A stretch of 38,710 nucleotides of DNA from Betaproteobacteria bacterium. GTDB taxonomy: Bacteria; Pseudomonadota; Gammaproteobacteria; Burkholderiales; SG8-39. The stretch is from NCBI GenBank assembly GCA_025356085.1, contig JANXUV010000098.1, positions 1 through 38,710 on the forward strand, given 5' to 3'. This document shows positions 10,299 to 18,827 of the stretch, piece by piece (within the stretch, counting starts at the first letter, position 1; every line of letters begins with the position of its first letter). The notes beneath the pieces were generated by a model that saw nothing but the letters and a program-made list of their open reading frames with translations, did no database searches and was not told where the DNA came from. Made by a program: the position numbers and the translations under genes.

Positions 10299-10571
10299 CT
10301 ATTTCTTGCAGGCCTCGCCGTCGCGGCTCTCGGCCGTGCAGGCCGGCATTTTGATGCCTTCGCCCTGGATCTTGATGAACATCGGCGGCGGCGTATTGCC
10401 CGGGCGCGTGCTCGATGACTGCGGTGCCCGCTGCTGAGCCGTGGCGCCACCCTTGTCCTGCTCGATCGTGGTCGTGGGCGCCGCCGGGCTGGCGGGCGTG
10501 GGTGGCGTCTGCGCGAACGCGCTGGCGCTGAATGCAGAAACCATGATGCCCATGCTGAGGAACCGATTCAT
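10299..10571 (-). CDS. Small secreted protein of unknown function, Pro/Thr/Ser-rich
   Basis: This is a 90-residue protein I do not recognise. It begins with a good Sec signal peptide (basic N-terminus, hydrophobic core, then Ala-Phe-Ala-Gln). A low-complexity stretch rich in Pro, Thr, Ser, Ala and Gln follows (about residues 22-60). It ends with a short tail, [18 protein letters not shown]..., holding two cysteines nine residues apart that could form a periplasmic disulfide. It starts 6 nt after the mucD stop with AAGGGG in front, so it is translated with the sigma-E operon genes. Its place directly after a periplasmic protease suggests an envelope role (inference). Confidence 0.75.
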   Translation of the reverse strand: MNRFLSMGIMVSAFSASAFAQTPPTPASPAAPTTTIEQDKGGATAQQRAPQSSSTRPGNTPPPMFIKIQGEGIKMPACTAESRDGEACKK

Positions 10572-10577
10572 TGCCGC

Positions 10578-11993
10578 TCACCCCTTGTCGGAAAGTCCAT
10601 TGACCGTCACAAAAGCCATCGAGTCACCGCGCCGCACCTGCAGTGTGAGCACCGCGCTCTTGTCCAGCGCGGCAAGAATCCTGTTCAGCTGCTCCACCGA
10701 GCGGATATCGGAGTGCTGGCCCTTGTGCACCACACTGAGCAGGACGTCGCCGCGCCGCACGTCGGCGCGTACGTCAGCCTTGACCTCGGTCACCAGCACA
10801 CCGCCGGCTACCTTCAGGTCTTCTTTCTGCTTCACGCTCAGGTCGCTGACCATGACGCCGAGCCGGTTGGCGGCGGTTGCCGCCTGCCGCTGCGGACGCG
10901 GCGCATCGATGCCCGCCACGCGGTCCTCTTCCCATTCGCCCACCGTGATGCTGAGCGGACGCGCGGCGCCCTTGCGCCAGATTTCGAGCTCGGATTTGGT
11001 ACCCGGCCGGATGGCCGCCACGAAGCGCGGCAGGTCGCTTTGCGAGTCGATCTGCTTGCCGTCGAAGCGGGTGATGATGTCGCTGGACTCGATGCCCGCC
11101 CGTTCCGCGGGGCTGCCTTTCTCGACGGAAACCACCAGCGCGCCGCGCGGCTTGTCCAGGCCGAACGAGGTCGCGAGGTCCTTGGACACCTCCTGGATGG
11201 CGACGCCGATCTTGCCGCGTGACACCCGGCCCTTGGCCTGCAATTGCGTCTGCACGTCGAGCGCGACGTCGATCGGGATCGCGAAGGCGATGCCAAGGTA
11301 GGTACCGGTTGGGCTGAACAGCCTCGAATTGATGCCGACCACCTCGCCGCGCATGTTGAACAGCGGCCCGCCGGAATTGCCAACGTTGATGGCGACGTCG
11401 GTCTGGATGAACGGCACCAGATTGGCGTCCTGCATGATGCGGCCCTTGCCCGAGACGATGCCCGCGGTCACCGTGTTCTCGAAGCCGAACGGCGAGCCGA
11501 TGGCGATCACCCATTCGCCGACCTTCAGCTTGGCCGGGTCGCCGAACTTTACCGCCGGCAACGCCCCGGTCGGCTCGATCTTGATCAGCGCGATGTCGGT
11601 GCGTTTGTCGGCGCCGATGACTTTCGCCTTGTATTCGCGCTTGTCGGTGAGCTTGACGGTGATCTCATCGGCGCCTTCGACCACGTGCTCGTTGGTCAGG
11701 ATGTAGCCGTCCTTGCTGATGATGAAGCCCGAGCCCAGCGAACGGGTCTCCTGGCGCGCCCCCGGCTGCTGGCGGGGCGCGAAGCGGCGGAAAAACTCCT
11801 GCCCCTCCTCGCTGTCCATCCCGGGAATCTGCGGCACCGCCGTCGGCCGCCGCGCGGCCTGGGTGGTGCTGATGTTCACCACCGCGGCGCCATGATCTTC
11901 CACCAGCTTGGTGAAATCGGGCAGCATCTGCGCAAGACCGGGCATCGCGAAAGAGAGAGCCAGCAAGGCAAATGAGGACCTGATCCAGTTCAT
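10578..11993 (-). CDS. mucD: Periplasmic serine protease/chaperone, MucD/DegQ (HtrA) family
   Basis: This HtrA-family protease degrades or holds misfolded periplasmic proteins; in rpoE clusters it is called MucD. A signal peptide ends near residue 21. The trypsin-like domain has the triad His103 (ILTNEHVV), Asp133 (RTDIALIKI) and Ser207 (NVGNSGGPLF). Two PDZ domains follow, at roughly 260-350 and 375-465. The length of 471 aa is typical. The ATG is preceded by GGGAGAG. It is the fourth gene of rpoE-rseA-rseB-mucD, so it is probably induced by the sigma factor whose pathway it dampens. Confidence 0.95.
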   Translation of the reverse strand: MNWIRSSFALLALSFAMPGLAQMLPDFTKLVEDHGAAVVNISTTQAARRPTAVPQIPGMDSEEGQEFFRRFAPRQQPGARQETRSLGSGFIISKDGYILTNEHVVEGADEITVKLTDKREYKAKVIGADKRTDIALIKIEPTGALPAVKFGDPAKLKVGEWVIAIGSPFGFENTVTAGIVSGKGRIMQDANLVPFIQTDVAINVGNSGGPLFNMRGEVVGINSRLFSPTGTYLGIAFAIPIDVALDVQTQLQAKGRVSRGKIGVAIQEVSKDLATSFGLDKPRGALVVSVEKGSPAERAGIESSDIITRFDGKQIDSQSDLPRFVAAIRPGTKSELEIWRKGAARPLSITVGEWEEDRVAGIDAPRPQRQAATAANRLGVMVSDLSVKQKEDLKVAGGVLVTEVKADVRADVRRGDVLLSVVHKGQHSDIRSVEQLNRILAALDKSAVLTLQVRRGDSMAFVTVNGLSDKG

Positions 11994-12019
11994 GTTTTCT
12001 CTCCCATGACTACGCCAGT

Positions 12020-12997
12020 CTACTGCGGCCGCCGGAATTCCACCTGGTTGGCCATGCGCTGCACGCTCGCCGCCGGCGCTTCGCCGACCACCGTGACGAT
12101 ATGGTTGGCGACTTCGCGGGTGTAGATATTGAACGCACCGAGGCTGGAAGGGCCGGGCCGCACAGTCTCGCTGCGGCCGGCGATCGGCTCAATGAATACC
12201 GATACCGCCGCCATGCCGTCCGAAAACACCATCTGTCCCACCGGCCGCGATTCGCCCAGTTTGCGGGTGACCTCGGTCACCTTGCGGAAACCGGGCAGTT
12301 CGGCGCCCAGCGTCCAGCCGGCGCGCGCCAGGTTCGCCGGCGCGATTGCGGCATCTTCGACGCGCCAGCTCTGCGCCGTGTTGCGGGTCCGCACCCGCTC
12401 GCGCGGCACGTTGCCGATGGCGAGCTGGGTAAAGGTGAACTGCTCCACGACCTCGCCCTTGCGGTTGAACGTGCGCGCCTTGAGCAGCATCCCGCTGGCG
12501 GCGTCGGCCCACAGCTTGTAGCCGTAGCGCAGGTCATCCTTCGGCGTCAGCACCACCGCTTCGCAGTCGAAGCCGGCGATGCGCCCACGTTCGCCGCGGG
12601 TGATTGTGTAGTTGCGTGCCAGGTCCGAGATCTGCTCCGGCAGCATGCCCGGAAACGCGCGCGGGTCGATGCGCCGCTCCACTTTCACGATCTGGCTTTC
12701 GGGCAGGTAGCAGCGGACGGTATCGCGTGTGCGGACAATTTCCCGCGGCATGCCGTCCAGTGTTTCCACGCGTTCGATGTCGCCGCCGGAGCCGGCAATC
12801 CGGTCGATACGCGAGGTCTCGGTGCGGTCGCCCTGCTGGTACATGAAGATGCCGGAATACGACAGCTTCTCGGTCGCCTGGTAGATTTTGCGCAGCAGCC
12901 CCATCGCGTCGGCCGCGGATTGCGGCACGGCCTGCGCCAGGGTCTGCGCTTCGCATACGCCGCAGAACGCCAGCGCAATCCCGATGGCGCGCAGCAT
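12020..12997 (-). CDS. rseB: Periplasmic sigma-E regulator RseB/MucB
   Basis: RseB binds the periplasmic part of the anti-sigma factor RseA and shields it from DegS-type cleavage until lipoprotein or LPS signals release it. A signal peptide (LRAIGIALAFCGVCEAQ) precedes the large LolA-like domain (SYSGIFMYQQGDRTETSRI) and the smaller C-terminal domain (GWTLGAELPGFRKVTE, VFSDGMAAVSVFIEP). The length is 325 aa. The start is given as ATG 12997, overlapping the rseA stop (TGATG); GTG at 13000 is directly in front and could be used instead. The overlap implies coupled synthesis with its partner RseA. Confidence 0.93.
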   Translation of the reverse strand: MLRAIGIALAFCGVCEAQTLAQAVPQSAADAMGLLRKIYQATEKLSYSGIFMYQQGDRTETSRIDRIAGSGGDIERVETLDGMPREIVRTRDTVRCYLPESQIVKVERRIDPRAFPGMLPEQISDLARNYTITRGERGRIAGFDCEAVVLTPKDDLRYGYKLWADAASGMLLKARTFNRKGEVVEQFTFTQLAIGNVPRERVRTRNTAQSWRVEDAAIAPANLARAGWTLGAELPGFRKVTEVTRKLGESRPVGQMVFSDGMAAVSVFIEPIAGRSETVRPGPSSLGAFNIYTREVANHIVTVVGEAPAASVQRMANQVEFRRPQ

Positions 12998-13500
12998 CAC
13001 TGCCGGGGCCCGCGGCCTTCGCTGGATACGGTGCGCACGTAGGCGGCCATGCCTTGCAGCGAATTGCGCGGCGAATATCCCTGGTGCGCGAGCAGATAGT
13101 CATTGGCCGCTTCAGGCGGCGCGACTTGCGCGATATCGCCCTGCGGCACCGCGCCGGCGAGCGGTGCGCCGGGCAGGGTCGGATCCTGGGTGAAGAACGC
13201 GATCGAAACAAAGGCCACGGCGGCGACGCTCGCCGCCGCAGAAAGCAGCTGCCAGCGGCGCTGCTCGAAAATCGGTTTTGCCCGGGGCGCCAGCGCCGTG
13301 GGCTCCTCGGCCAGCCTGGCGGCGACGCGGGCGGCGAAGCCTGCCGATAGCAGGGGCGCGCCGCGCATCGCATCGCCGATCAGGTGGTAGCCGCGCCAGG
13401 TCTCGCGCGCCTCGCTCCGGGTCTTGAGCGCGTCGATCACGCCCTCGGCCTCCTGCCGCCCCAGCTCGCCGTCCATCAGTGCCGAGATTTCCGCTTTCAT
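12997..13500 (-). CDS. rseA: Anti-sigma-E factor RseA/MucA
   Basis: RseA is a single-pass inner-membrane protein that sequesters sigma-E. The N-terminal cytoplasmic anti-sigma domain opens with KAEISALMDGELGRQEAE and contains TWRGYHLIGDAMRG. One transmembrane helix follows at about 84-103 (LLSAAASVAAVAFVSIAFF), then a periplasmic tail that should bind RseB (APPEAANDYLLAHQGYSP). The length is 167 aa. It starts 4 nt after the rpoE stop and overlaps rseB, the standard arrangement that keeps sigma and anti-sigma in balance. Confidence 0.93.
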   Translation of the reverse strand: MKAEISALMDGELGRQEAEGVIDALKTRSEARETWRGYHLIGDAMRGAPLLSAGFAARVAARLAEEPTALAPRAKPIFEQRRWQLLSAAASVAAVAFVSIAFFTQDPTLPGAPLAGAVPQGDIAQVAPPEAANDYLLAHQGYSPRNSLQGMAAYVRTVSSEGRGPRQ

Positions 13501-13504
13501 GTTG

Positions 13505-14104
13505 TCACCACCTCTTGTCCTTCGTGTCGTCCAGCAAGGGCTTCAAGCGCTCCGCGATCGCTTCCCGTGCCCGGAAAATCCGGGATCGCACGGTGCCGAT
13601 CGGGCAATCCATCAGCTTCGCAATCTCTTCGTAACTCATTCCTTCCAGCTCGCGCAGCTGGATCGCGCTGCGCAACTCCTCCGGCAGCGACTCGATCGCC
13701 GCGTTCACGGTATTGCCGATCTCCTTCGTCAGCAGCAGGCTCTCCGGCGTGTTGATGTCGCGCAGCAACTCGGCGCCTTCGAGCCCTTCCGCCTCCTCGG
13801 CCTCCACATCGGTCGAGGTCGGCGCCCGCCTTCCCATCGCCACCAGGTAGTTCTTGGCGGTGTTGATGCCGATCCTGTATAGCCACGTGTAAAACGCGCT
13901 GTCACCGCGGAACGAAGGCAACGCACGGTAGGCCTTGATAAACGCCTCCTGCGTCACGTCCTCGACTTCGCCCGGATCGCGGACCAGGCGCGACAGCAAC
14001 CTCGCGAGCTTGCGCTGGTATTTTTCCACCAGCAAATCGAAGGCCCGCTTATCGCCGCGCTGCACGCGCTCGACCAGCTGCTGGTCGATCTCGCGCTCAG
14101 ACAT
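13505..14104 (-). CDS. rpoE: RNA polymerase sigma factor RpoE/AlgU (envelope stress)
   Basis: This is an ECF-family sigma factor of the RpoE/AlgU group. Region 2 is seen as DKRAFDLLVEKYQRKL, DVTQEAFIKAYRALPSF and AFYTWLYRIGINTAKN; region 4 has ELRSAIQLRELEGMSYEEIA and a helix-turn-helix ending GTVRSRIFRAREA. The length of 199 aa is typical. Homologues direct transcription of envelope repair genes from GAACTT-N16-TCTGA promoters, and such a sequence lies about 50 bp upstream of this gene, indicating autoregulation. The translation start (ATG 14104) has only a G-rich stretch before it rather than a clean Shine-Dalgarno. Confidence 0.97.
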   Translation of the reverse strand: MSEREIDQQLVERVQRGDKRAFDLLVEKYQRKLARLLSRLVRDPGEVEDVTQEAFIKAYRALPSFRGDSAFYTWLYRIGINTAKNYLVAMGRRAPTSTDVEAEEAEGLEGAELLRDINTPESLLLTKEIGNTVNAAIESLPEELRSAIQLRELEGMSYEEIAKLMDCPIGTVRSRIFRAREAIAERLKPLLDDTKDKRW

Positions 14105-14152
14105 GGCCGCCGGCCCCCCGCGTTGCCATCGAACTCGCTTTGCCTATGTGCC

Positions 14153-14179
14153 ACAGACAGCAGACTTTTGAAATAGTTC
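14153..14179 (-). promoter_or_regulatory. Sigma-E-type promoter of rpoE (autoregulatory)
   Basis: The minus strand carries GAACTA (14179-14174), a 16-nt spacer, and TCTGT (14157-14153). The known sigma-E consensus is GAACTT-N16-TCTGA, so this is a 5/6 and 4/5 match at the exact spacing. Its position, about 50 nt before the rpoE ATG and in the gap after the YgfX-like gene, is where autoregulated rpoE promoters sit in other proteobacteria. Confidence 0.7.
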
Positions 14180-14194
14180 GTTGCATCAGGAGCT

Positions 14195-14653
14195 TCAGAG
14201 CCGGACGGGAAGTTGTTGTTGCGCCACGCCGGGCAATTTTCCCCACAGCGCCCAGAGCCTCAGCAGGCGAAAGGATTCGACCGGCAGCATGCCCGACGCC
14301 ACCAGCAAAGAGCCGCGCAACGGTGAGCGCAGCCGCAGCGCTACCCAATGGCGCGTGACAGCGCTGCCGCCCTGCGCCTCCACAGCAGCCGAATCGCCAT
14401 TGGAGAACACGCAGATCGCCTCGCCAGAGGAGCGGATCTCGATGCCGCTCGGTGACCGTCGCGAGCGCAGCAGCGCGCGGTCCCAGGCAGCGGCAATTCC
14501 AAGCGCGAAAACGAGCGAGCCCAAAGCGACACCGGTCCAACCTGTCATAACCGTCAGGAAACAGAGCGCGGCTGCCGTGTGGAAGATCAGGATCAGCATC
14601 GCGTATTTGCCGGAAGGGGAAAGCGCGAGCCGGACGGGCTGTGCGCTATTCAC
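14195..14653 (-). CDS. YgfX-like small membrane protein
   Basis: This 152-residue protein has two closely spaced transmembrane helices near the N-terminus (about 19-37 and 41-57). A cytoplasmic-looking domain follows, with HWVALRLRS...RGSLLVASGMLP and a closing SFRLLRLWALWG. That layout and the C-terminal pattern resemble YgfX (CptA, PF07254), a membrane partner of SdhE in E. coli. The match is by eye and sequence identity is low, so the family call is tentative. It starts with GTG 11 nt after fabF and lies just before the rpoE promoter. No toxin function should be assumed. Confidence 0.6.
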   Translation of the reverse strand: MNSAQPVRLALSPSGKYAMLILIFHTAAALCFLTVMTGWTGVALGSLVFALGIAAAWDRALLRSRRSPSGIEIRSSGEAICVFSNGDSAAVEAQGGSAVTRHWVALRLRSPLRGSLLVASGMLPVESFRLLRLWALWGKLPGVAQQQLPVRL

Positions 14654-14664
14654 GGAGCCGTCGC

Positions 14665-15903
14665 TTAGAGCCGGCTGAAAACCAGGCAGCCGTTGGTGCC
14701 GCCGAAGCCGAACGAGTTCGAGATCGCGGTGCGGATGGTCATCTTGCGCGCGGTGTTCGGCACGTAATCCAGATCGCAGGCGGGATCCGGCGTCTGCAGG
14801 TTGATGGTGGGCGGCGAGACCTGGTTGACCAGCGCCAGGATGCTGAACACCGCTTCAATGCCGCCTGCGGCGCCCAATAGGTGGCCCGTCATCGACTTGG
14901 TCGAATTGACGGCGACTTTCATGGCGCGATCGCCGAGGAAGCGTTTCACCGCCACGGTCTCCGCGATGTCCCCGAGCGGGGTCGAGGTGCCGTGCGCGTT
15001 GATGTAGTCGATGCTGTCGACGTTGAGGCCGGCGTCGCGCAATGCGTTGTTCATGCAACGGAACGCGCCTTCGCCATCCTCGGCGGGCGCGGTCATGTGG
15101 TACGCGTCGGAGGACACGCCGTAGCCCACCAGCTCGCTGTAGATGCGCGCGCCGCGCTTCTTCGCATGTTCGTATTCCTCGAGCACCACAGCGCCGGCGC
15201 CCTCACCCAGCACGAAACCGTCGCGATCCTTGTCCCAGGGGCGGCTCGCGCCGGCGGGATCATCGTTACGCGTGGAAAGCGCGCGCGCCGAGGCGAATCC
15301 GCCCATCGCCAGCTCAGTCACGGTAGCTTCGGCGCCGCCCGCGATCATCACCTCGGCTTCGCCGTAGCGGATCGACTTCGCCGCTTCGCCCAGGCAGTGC
15401 GTGGAGGTGGTGCAGGCGGTGACGATGGCCAGGTTCGGCCCTTTGGTGCCCAGCATGATCGACAGGTTGCCGGCGATCATGTTGATGATGGTGCCCGGAA
15501 TGAAGAAAGGCGAAATGCGCCGCGGGCCATTCTTCAGCAGTTCATTGTGCATTTCCTCGATCAGCGGCAGACCGCCCATCCCGGAACCGAAATTGATGCC
15601 GAAGCGCTCGGCGGTCGCAGGCGTCACCGTGTTGCCCGAGTCCTTCCAAGCCTGCAGTCCCGCCGCCATGCCGAAATGGATGAAGCGGTCCATGCGGCGC
15701 GCTTCTTTCGCCGAAAGGTATTTCGAGACGTCGAAATTCTTCACCTCGCCTGCGATCTGGCTGGCCAGGCGAGACGGGTCGAATCGGGTGACACGGGTGA
15801 TGCCGGATTTGCCGGCGAGAACGGCGTCCCAGGCTTCAGGGACCGTGTTCCCCACCGGGCTGATGACCCCCAGCCCAGTGACGACGACTCTGCGGCGCTG
15901 CAC
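14665..15903 (-). CDS. fabF: Beta-ketoacyl-ACP synthase II
   Basis: FabF catalyses decarboxylative condensation of malonyl-ACP with a growing acyl-ACP, including the temperature-responsive C16:1 to C18:1 step. The Cys-His-His triad is present: Cys164 ([10 protein letters not shown]), His304 ([11 protein letters not shown]) and His341 ([15 protein letters not shown], with Lys336). The length of 412 aa matches E. coli FabF. The start is GTG at 15903, 12 nt after acpP, with no good Shine-Dalgarno, so coupling to acpP translation is likely. It ends the conserved fab cluster. Confidence 0.97.
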   Translation of the reverse strand: MQRRRVVVTGLGVISPVGNTVPEAWDAVLAGKSGITRVTRFDPSRLASQIAGEVKNFDVSKYLSAKEARRMDRFIHFGMAAGLQAWKDSGNTVTPATAERFGINFGSGMGGLPLIEEMHNELLKNGPRRISPFFIPGTIINMIAGNLSIMLGTKGPNLAIVTACTTSTHCLGEAAKSIRYGEAEVMIAGGAEATVTELAMGGFASARALSTRNDDPAGASRPWDKDRDGFVLGEGAGAVVLEEYEHAKKRGARIYSELVGYGVSSDAYHMTAPAEDGEGAFRCMNNALRDAGLNVDSIDYINAHGTSTPLGDIAETVAVKRFLGDRAMKVAVNSTKSMTGHLLGAAGGIEAVFSILALVNQVSPPTINLQTPDPACDLDYVPNTARKMTIRTAISNSFGFGGTNGCLVFSRL

Positions 15904-15915
15904 TGTGCGGGGAGG

Positions 15916-16155
15916 TCAGGCCTTGGCGTGCGACTTCACGTAATCGATCGCGTGCTGCACGGTGGTGATTTTCTCGGCGTCCTCGTCCGGAATCTCGGTC
16001 TCGAACTCCTCCTCGAGCGCCATCACCAGTTCCACCGTGTCGAGTGAATCGGCACCCAGGTCGTCGACGAACGACGACTCAGTCTTGATCTCGGCTTCGT
16101 TGACGCCGAGCTGCTCGGCAATGATTTTCTTGACCCGCTGTTCGATGTTTTCCAT
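15916..16155 (-). CDS. acpP: Acyl carrier protein
   Basis: AcpP carries acyl intermediates of fatty-acid synthesis on a phosphopantetheine arm. At 79 aa it is the usual small, strongly acidic four-helix protein. The attachment serine is Ser37 in [16 protein letters not shown] stands at good distance before the ATG, the strongest ribosome binding site in the cluster, fitting its very high normal abundance. A possible private -10 box lies about 30 bp upstream. It sits between fabG and fabF as in most proteobacteria. Confidence 0.98.
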   Translation of the reverse strand: MENIEQRVKKIIAEQLGVNEAEIKTESSFVDDLGADSLDTVELVMALEEEFETEIPDEDAEKITTVQHAIDYVKSHAKA

Positions 16156-16180
16156 GCCTTGCTCCTTCCCAGTTCGTAAT

Positions 16181-16193
16181 CGCTATTTTACCG
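16181..16193 (-). promoter_or_regulatory. Candidate -10 region for acpP (TAAAAT)
   Basis: In the 41-bp fabG-acpP gap the minus strand has CGGTAAAATAGCG, with TAAAAT at 16190-16185 as a 5-of-6 match to the -10 box. No clear -35 is visible within the end of fabG. An internal promoter here would let acpP exceed its neighbours. The identical 13-mer precedes lepA. Confidence 0.4.
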
Positions 16194-16196
16194 GAA

Positions 16197-16919
16197 TCAG
16201 GACAGATACATCCCGCCGTTGACGTGCAGCACCGCGCCGGTGATGTAGCCGGCCGCCGGCGAAGCCAGGTACGCGACGGCCGCGGCAATATCCTCTGGCT
16301 GGCCGAGGCGGCCGAGCGGGATGCGCGCCAGCAGCGCTTTCTTGTGCTCTTCGGCCAGTGCGCGCGTCATGTCGGTGTCGATGAAGCCGGGCGCGACGCA
16401 GTTCACCGTGATGTTGCGGCTGCCGAGCTCCTGCGCGAGCGATTTCGACATGCCGACGACGCCCGCCTTTGCGGCGGCGTAATTCGCCTGGCCCGGATTG
16501 CCGGAGGCGCCCACCACCGAGGTGATATTGATGATCCTGCCCCAGCGAGCCTTCATCATGCCGCGCATTACGGCGCGCGCGAGGCGGAACACCGGCTTCA
16601 GGTTGGTTTCCATCACCTCGTCCCAGTCTGCGTCCTTCATGCGCAGCGCCAGATTGTCGCGCGTGATGCCGGCGTTGTTGACCAGGATCGCGATATCGCC
16701 AAATTCCTTCTGCACCTCGGCAAGCAGCGCGTCGGTCTGCGCGGTATCGCGCACGTTCAGGACCTTGCCGATCAGGCCGGCCTCCGAGATTGACGCCGCG
16801 CCGGCTTCGCTGGTGGCAGTGCCGACGACTCTTGCACCCTGCTTCAGCAATTCGACCGCGATCGCCCGCCCGATGCCGCGGGTGGCGCCGGTGACCAAAG
16901 CGAGCTTGCCTGTCAGCAT
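16197..16919 (-). CDS. fabG: 3-oxoacyl-ACP reductase
   Basis: FabG reduces beta-ketoacyl-ACP with NADPH in each elongation cycle. It is a classical short-chain dehydrogenase: the cofactor motif TGATRGIG (10-17), NNAG (81-84), and catalytic Ser134, Tyr147 and Lys151 (NYAAAKAG). The C-terminal GYITGAVLHVNGGMY is typical. The length is 240 aa. It begins one base after the fabD stop, with which it is certainly cotranscribed. Confidence 0.97.
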   Translation of the reverse strand: MLTGKLALVTGATRGIGRAIAVELLKQGARVVGTATSEAGAASISEAGLIGKVLNVRDTAQTDALLAEVQKEFGDIAILVNNAGITRDNLALRMKDADWDEVMETNLKPVFRLARAVMRGMMKARWGRIINITSVVGASGNPGQANYAAAKAGVVGMSKSLAQELGSRNITVNCVAPGFIDTDMTRALAEEHKKALLARIPLGRLGQPEDIAAAVAYLASPAAGYITGAVLHVNGGMYLS

Positions 16920-16920
16920 T

Positions 16921-17856
16921 TCAGCCCCCCTTCACGACGGCCATCGCATGTTCGAGGGAAGCGCGGTCCGCGGCAGCGATGCCTTGCAGCCGGGGATCGA
17001 TGCGCTTGACCAGCCCCGCGAGCACCTTGCCAGGACCGCATTCGACGACGTGCGTGACGCCCAACTCGGCCATCTGGCGGATGATTTCGGCCCAGCGCAC
17101 TGGTGCTGCCGCCTGGCGGACCAGTGCGTTTTTGATTGCGTTCGGATCGGTTTCGATCTTCACGTCGACGTTATTGACGAGAGGGATTCCAGGAACTGAC
17201 ATATGTATTTTCGAAAGATAAACCTTCAATTTATCTGCGGCAGGTTGCATCAAGCTGGAGTGGAACGGTGCGCTGACCGGCAGCGGCATGGCGCGCTTCG
17301 CGCCGCGCGCCTTGCAGGCCTCGATCGCGCACGCGACGGCGCTCTTGTGTCCCGCGATCACCACCTGCCCCGGTGCGTTGAAGTTGACGGCCTGTACGAC
17401 TTCTCCTTGCGCGGCTTCGGCGCACGCGGCCTTCGCCGCATCGTCGTCGAGTCCGAGGATGGCGGCCATTGCGCCTTGCCCGTCGGGCACCGCTTCCTGC
17501 ATCGATTGAGCGCGAAAGCGCACCAGCGGCAGCGCGACATCGAAGGACAACGCGCCCGCCGCGACCAGTGCCGAATACTCCCCCAGGCTGTGCCCGGCAA
17601 CGACCGAGGGCACGGGACCGCCGGAGCCAATCCAGGCGCGATAGGCCGCAATTGCCGCCGTGACCATCGCGGGTTGCGTGTTGACCGTAAGGCCCAGCTG
17701 CTCCACCGGGCCTTCGTCCAGCAGCTTGACGAAATCCGCGCCCAGCGCAGCCGCGGCACCAGCACGGACCGCATCGACACCCGGCAGGCCGGCGTAGCCG
17801 TTCAGCATACCGATCGCTTGCGAGCCCTGACCGGGAAATACCATCGCCAGTTTCAT
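16921..17856 (-). CDS. fabD: Malonyl-CoA:ACP transacylase
   Basis: FabD moves malonyl from CoA to ACP, supplying the extender unit for FabF and FabH. The N-terminal FPGQGSQ, the nucleophile Ser90 in AGHSLGEYSA, and His199 in PVSAPFHSSLM form the expected active site. The length is 311 aa from ATG 17856. The frame stays open 13 codons further upstream into fabH, but the M-K-L-A-M-V-F-P-G-Q-G start is the family norm. The gap to fabH is 11 nt. Confidence 0.97.
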   Translation of the reverse strand: MKLAMVFPGQGSQAIGMLNGYAGLPGVDAVRAGAAAALGADFVKLLDEGPVEQLGLTVNTQPAMVTAAIAAYRAWIGSGGPVPSVVAGHSLGEYSALVAAGALSFDVALPLVRFRAQSMQEAVPDGQGAMAAILGLDDDAAKAACAEAAQGEVVQAVNFNAPGQVVIAGHKSAVACAIEACKARGAKRAMPLPVSAPFHSSLMQPAADKLKVYLSKIHMSVPGIPLVNNVDVKIETDPNAIKNALVRQAAAPVRWAEIIRQMAELGVTHVVECGPGKVLAGLVKRIDPRLQGIAAADRASLEHAMAVVKGG

Positions 17857-17867
17857 CGGATCGAGGT

Positions 17868-18827
17868 TCACATCGTCACCAGCGATGCGCCCCACGTAAA
17901 GCCGCCGCCGACGCCCTGCAGCATCACCTTGTGGCCCGGTTTGATCTTGCCCGCGCGCACATATTCATCGAGCGCGAGCGGCACCGAGGCCGCAGACGTA
18001 TTCGCGTGATGGTCCACCGTCACCACCAGCCGCTCGCGCGGCAGGCCGAGGCGCTTCGCGGTCGCCTCGAGAATGCGCACGTTCGCCTGGTGCGGAATCA
18101 ACCAGTCCACGTCCTCGAGTCTGATCCCTGCTGCCGCCGCCACTTCGCGCGCCGACTCATCCAGGACCCGGACCGCGAGCTTGAAGACTTCCTTGCCGTG
18201 CATCTGCAGGAACGGCGAGCCGACGATCTTCCCGCCGCAGACGTTTCCAGGCACCGAAAGGATGCCGACCTGGCTGCCGTCGGCATGCAGCACCGATGCA
18301 TGGACGCCGGGCTTGTCGCCCGCGGCCAGCACGACGGCTCCGGCGCCGTCGCCGAACAACACGGCGGTCGCGCGGTCGTTCCAGTCCAGTATGCGCGAAA
18401 ACACTTCGGCACCGACGACGAGCGCCCTTTTATAGATTCCGTTTTTCATCAAGCTGTCGGCCGTCGCGAGGGCATATACGAACCCGCTGCAAACTGCCTG
18501 CAGGTCGAACGCCGCGCAGCCCTTCACGCCCAGTTTCGCCTGCAGCAGGCAGGCGGTGCTGGGAAAGATGTAATCCGGCGTCGACGTGGCGACGATGATG
18601 AGGTCGATGTCGGCGGCCGTGAGACCTGCCGCCTCCAGCGCGCGGCGGCACGCCTCAAGCGCCAGGTCGCTCGATGCCTGGGATTCGTCCGCGATGTGGC
18701 GCTGCCTGATTCCCGTGCGCTCCTGAATCCAGGCATCGCTGGTCTCAAGCTTCCCGGCGAGATCGCCGTTGGTGACGATGCGCGGCGGCAGATAGCTGCC
18801 GGTGCCGACGATGCGGGAATAGATCAT
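17868..18827 (-). CDS. fabH: Beta-ketoacyl-ACP synthase III
   Basis: FabH starts fatty-acid synthesis by condensing acetyl-CoA with malonyl-ACP. The triad is Cys113 ([12 protein letters not shown]), His246 (IPHQANVRI) and Asn276 ([10 protein letters not shown]), each within two residues of the E. coli numbering. The C-terminal [12 protein letters not shown] is typical. The length is 319 aa. The ATG overlaps the plsX stop (ATGA), which couples the first fatty-acid step to PlsX, the enzyme that hands acyl chains to phospholipid synthesis. Confidence 0.97.
   Translation of the reverse strand: MIYSRIVGTGSYLPPRIVTNGDLAGKLETSDAWIQERTGIRQRHIADESQASSDLALEACRRALEAAGLTAADIDLIIVATSTPDYIFPSTACLLQAKLGVKGCAAFDLQAVCSGFVYALATADSLMKNGIYKRALVVGAEVFSRILDWNDRATAVLFGDGAGAVVLAAGDKPGVHASVLHADGSQVGILSVPGNVCGGKIVGSPFLQMHGKEVFKLAVRVLDESAREVAAAAGIRLEDVDWLIPHQANVRILEATAKRLGLPRERLVVTVDHHANTSAASVPLALDEYVRAGKIKPGHKVMLQGVGGGFTWGASLVTM

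Noticed and set aside
10238-10450. Longer lepA starting near 10450
   Set aside because: The extra residues overlap the small secreted-protein gene and do not resemble LepA.
10273-10581. Alternative 102-codon frame overlapping the small secreted protein
   Set aside because: It has no signal peptide or recognisable pattern, whereas the 10299-10571 frame has a good signal peptide, a Shine-Dalgarno and sensible spacing.
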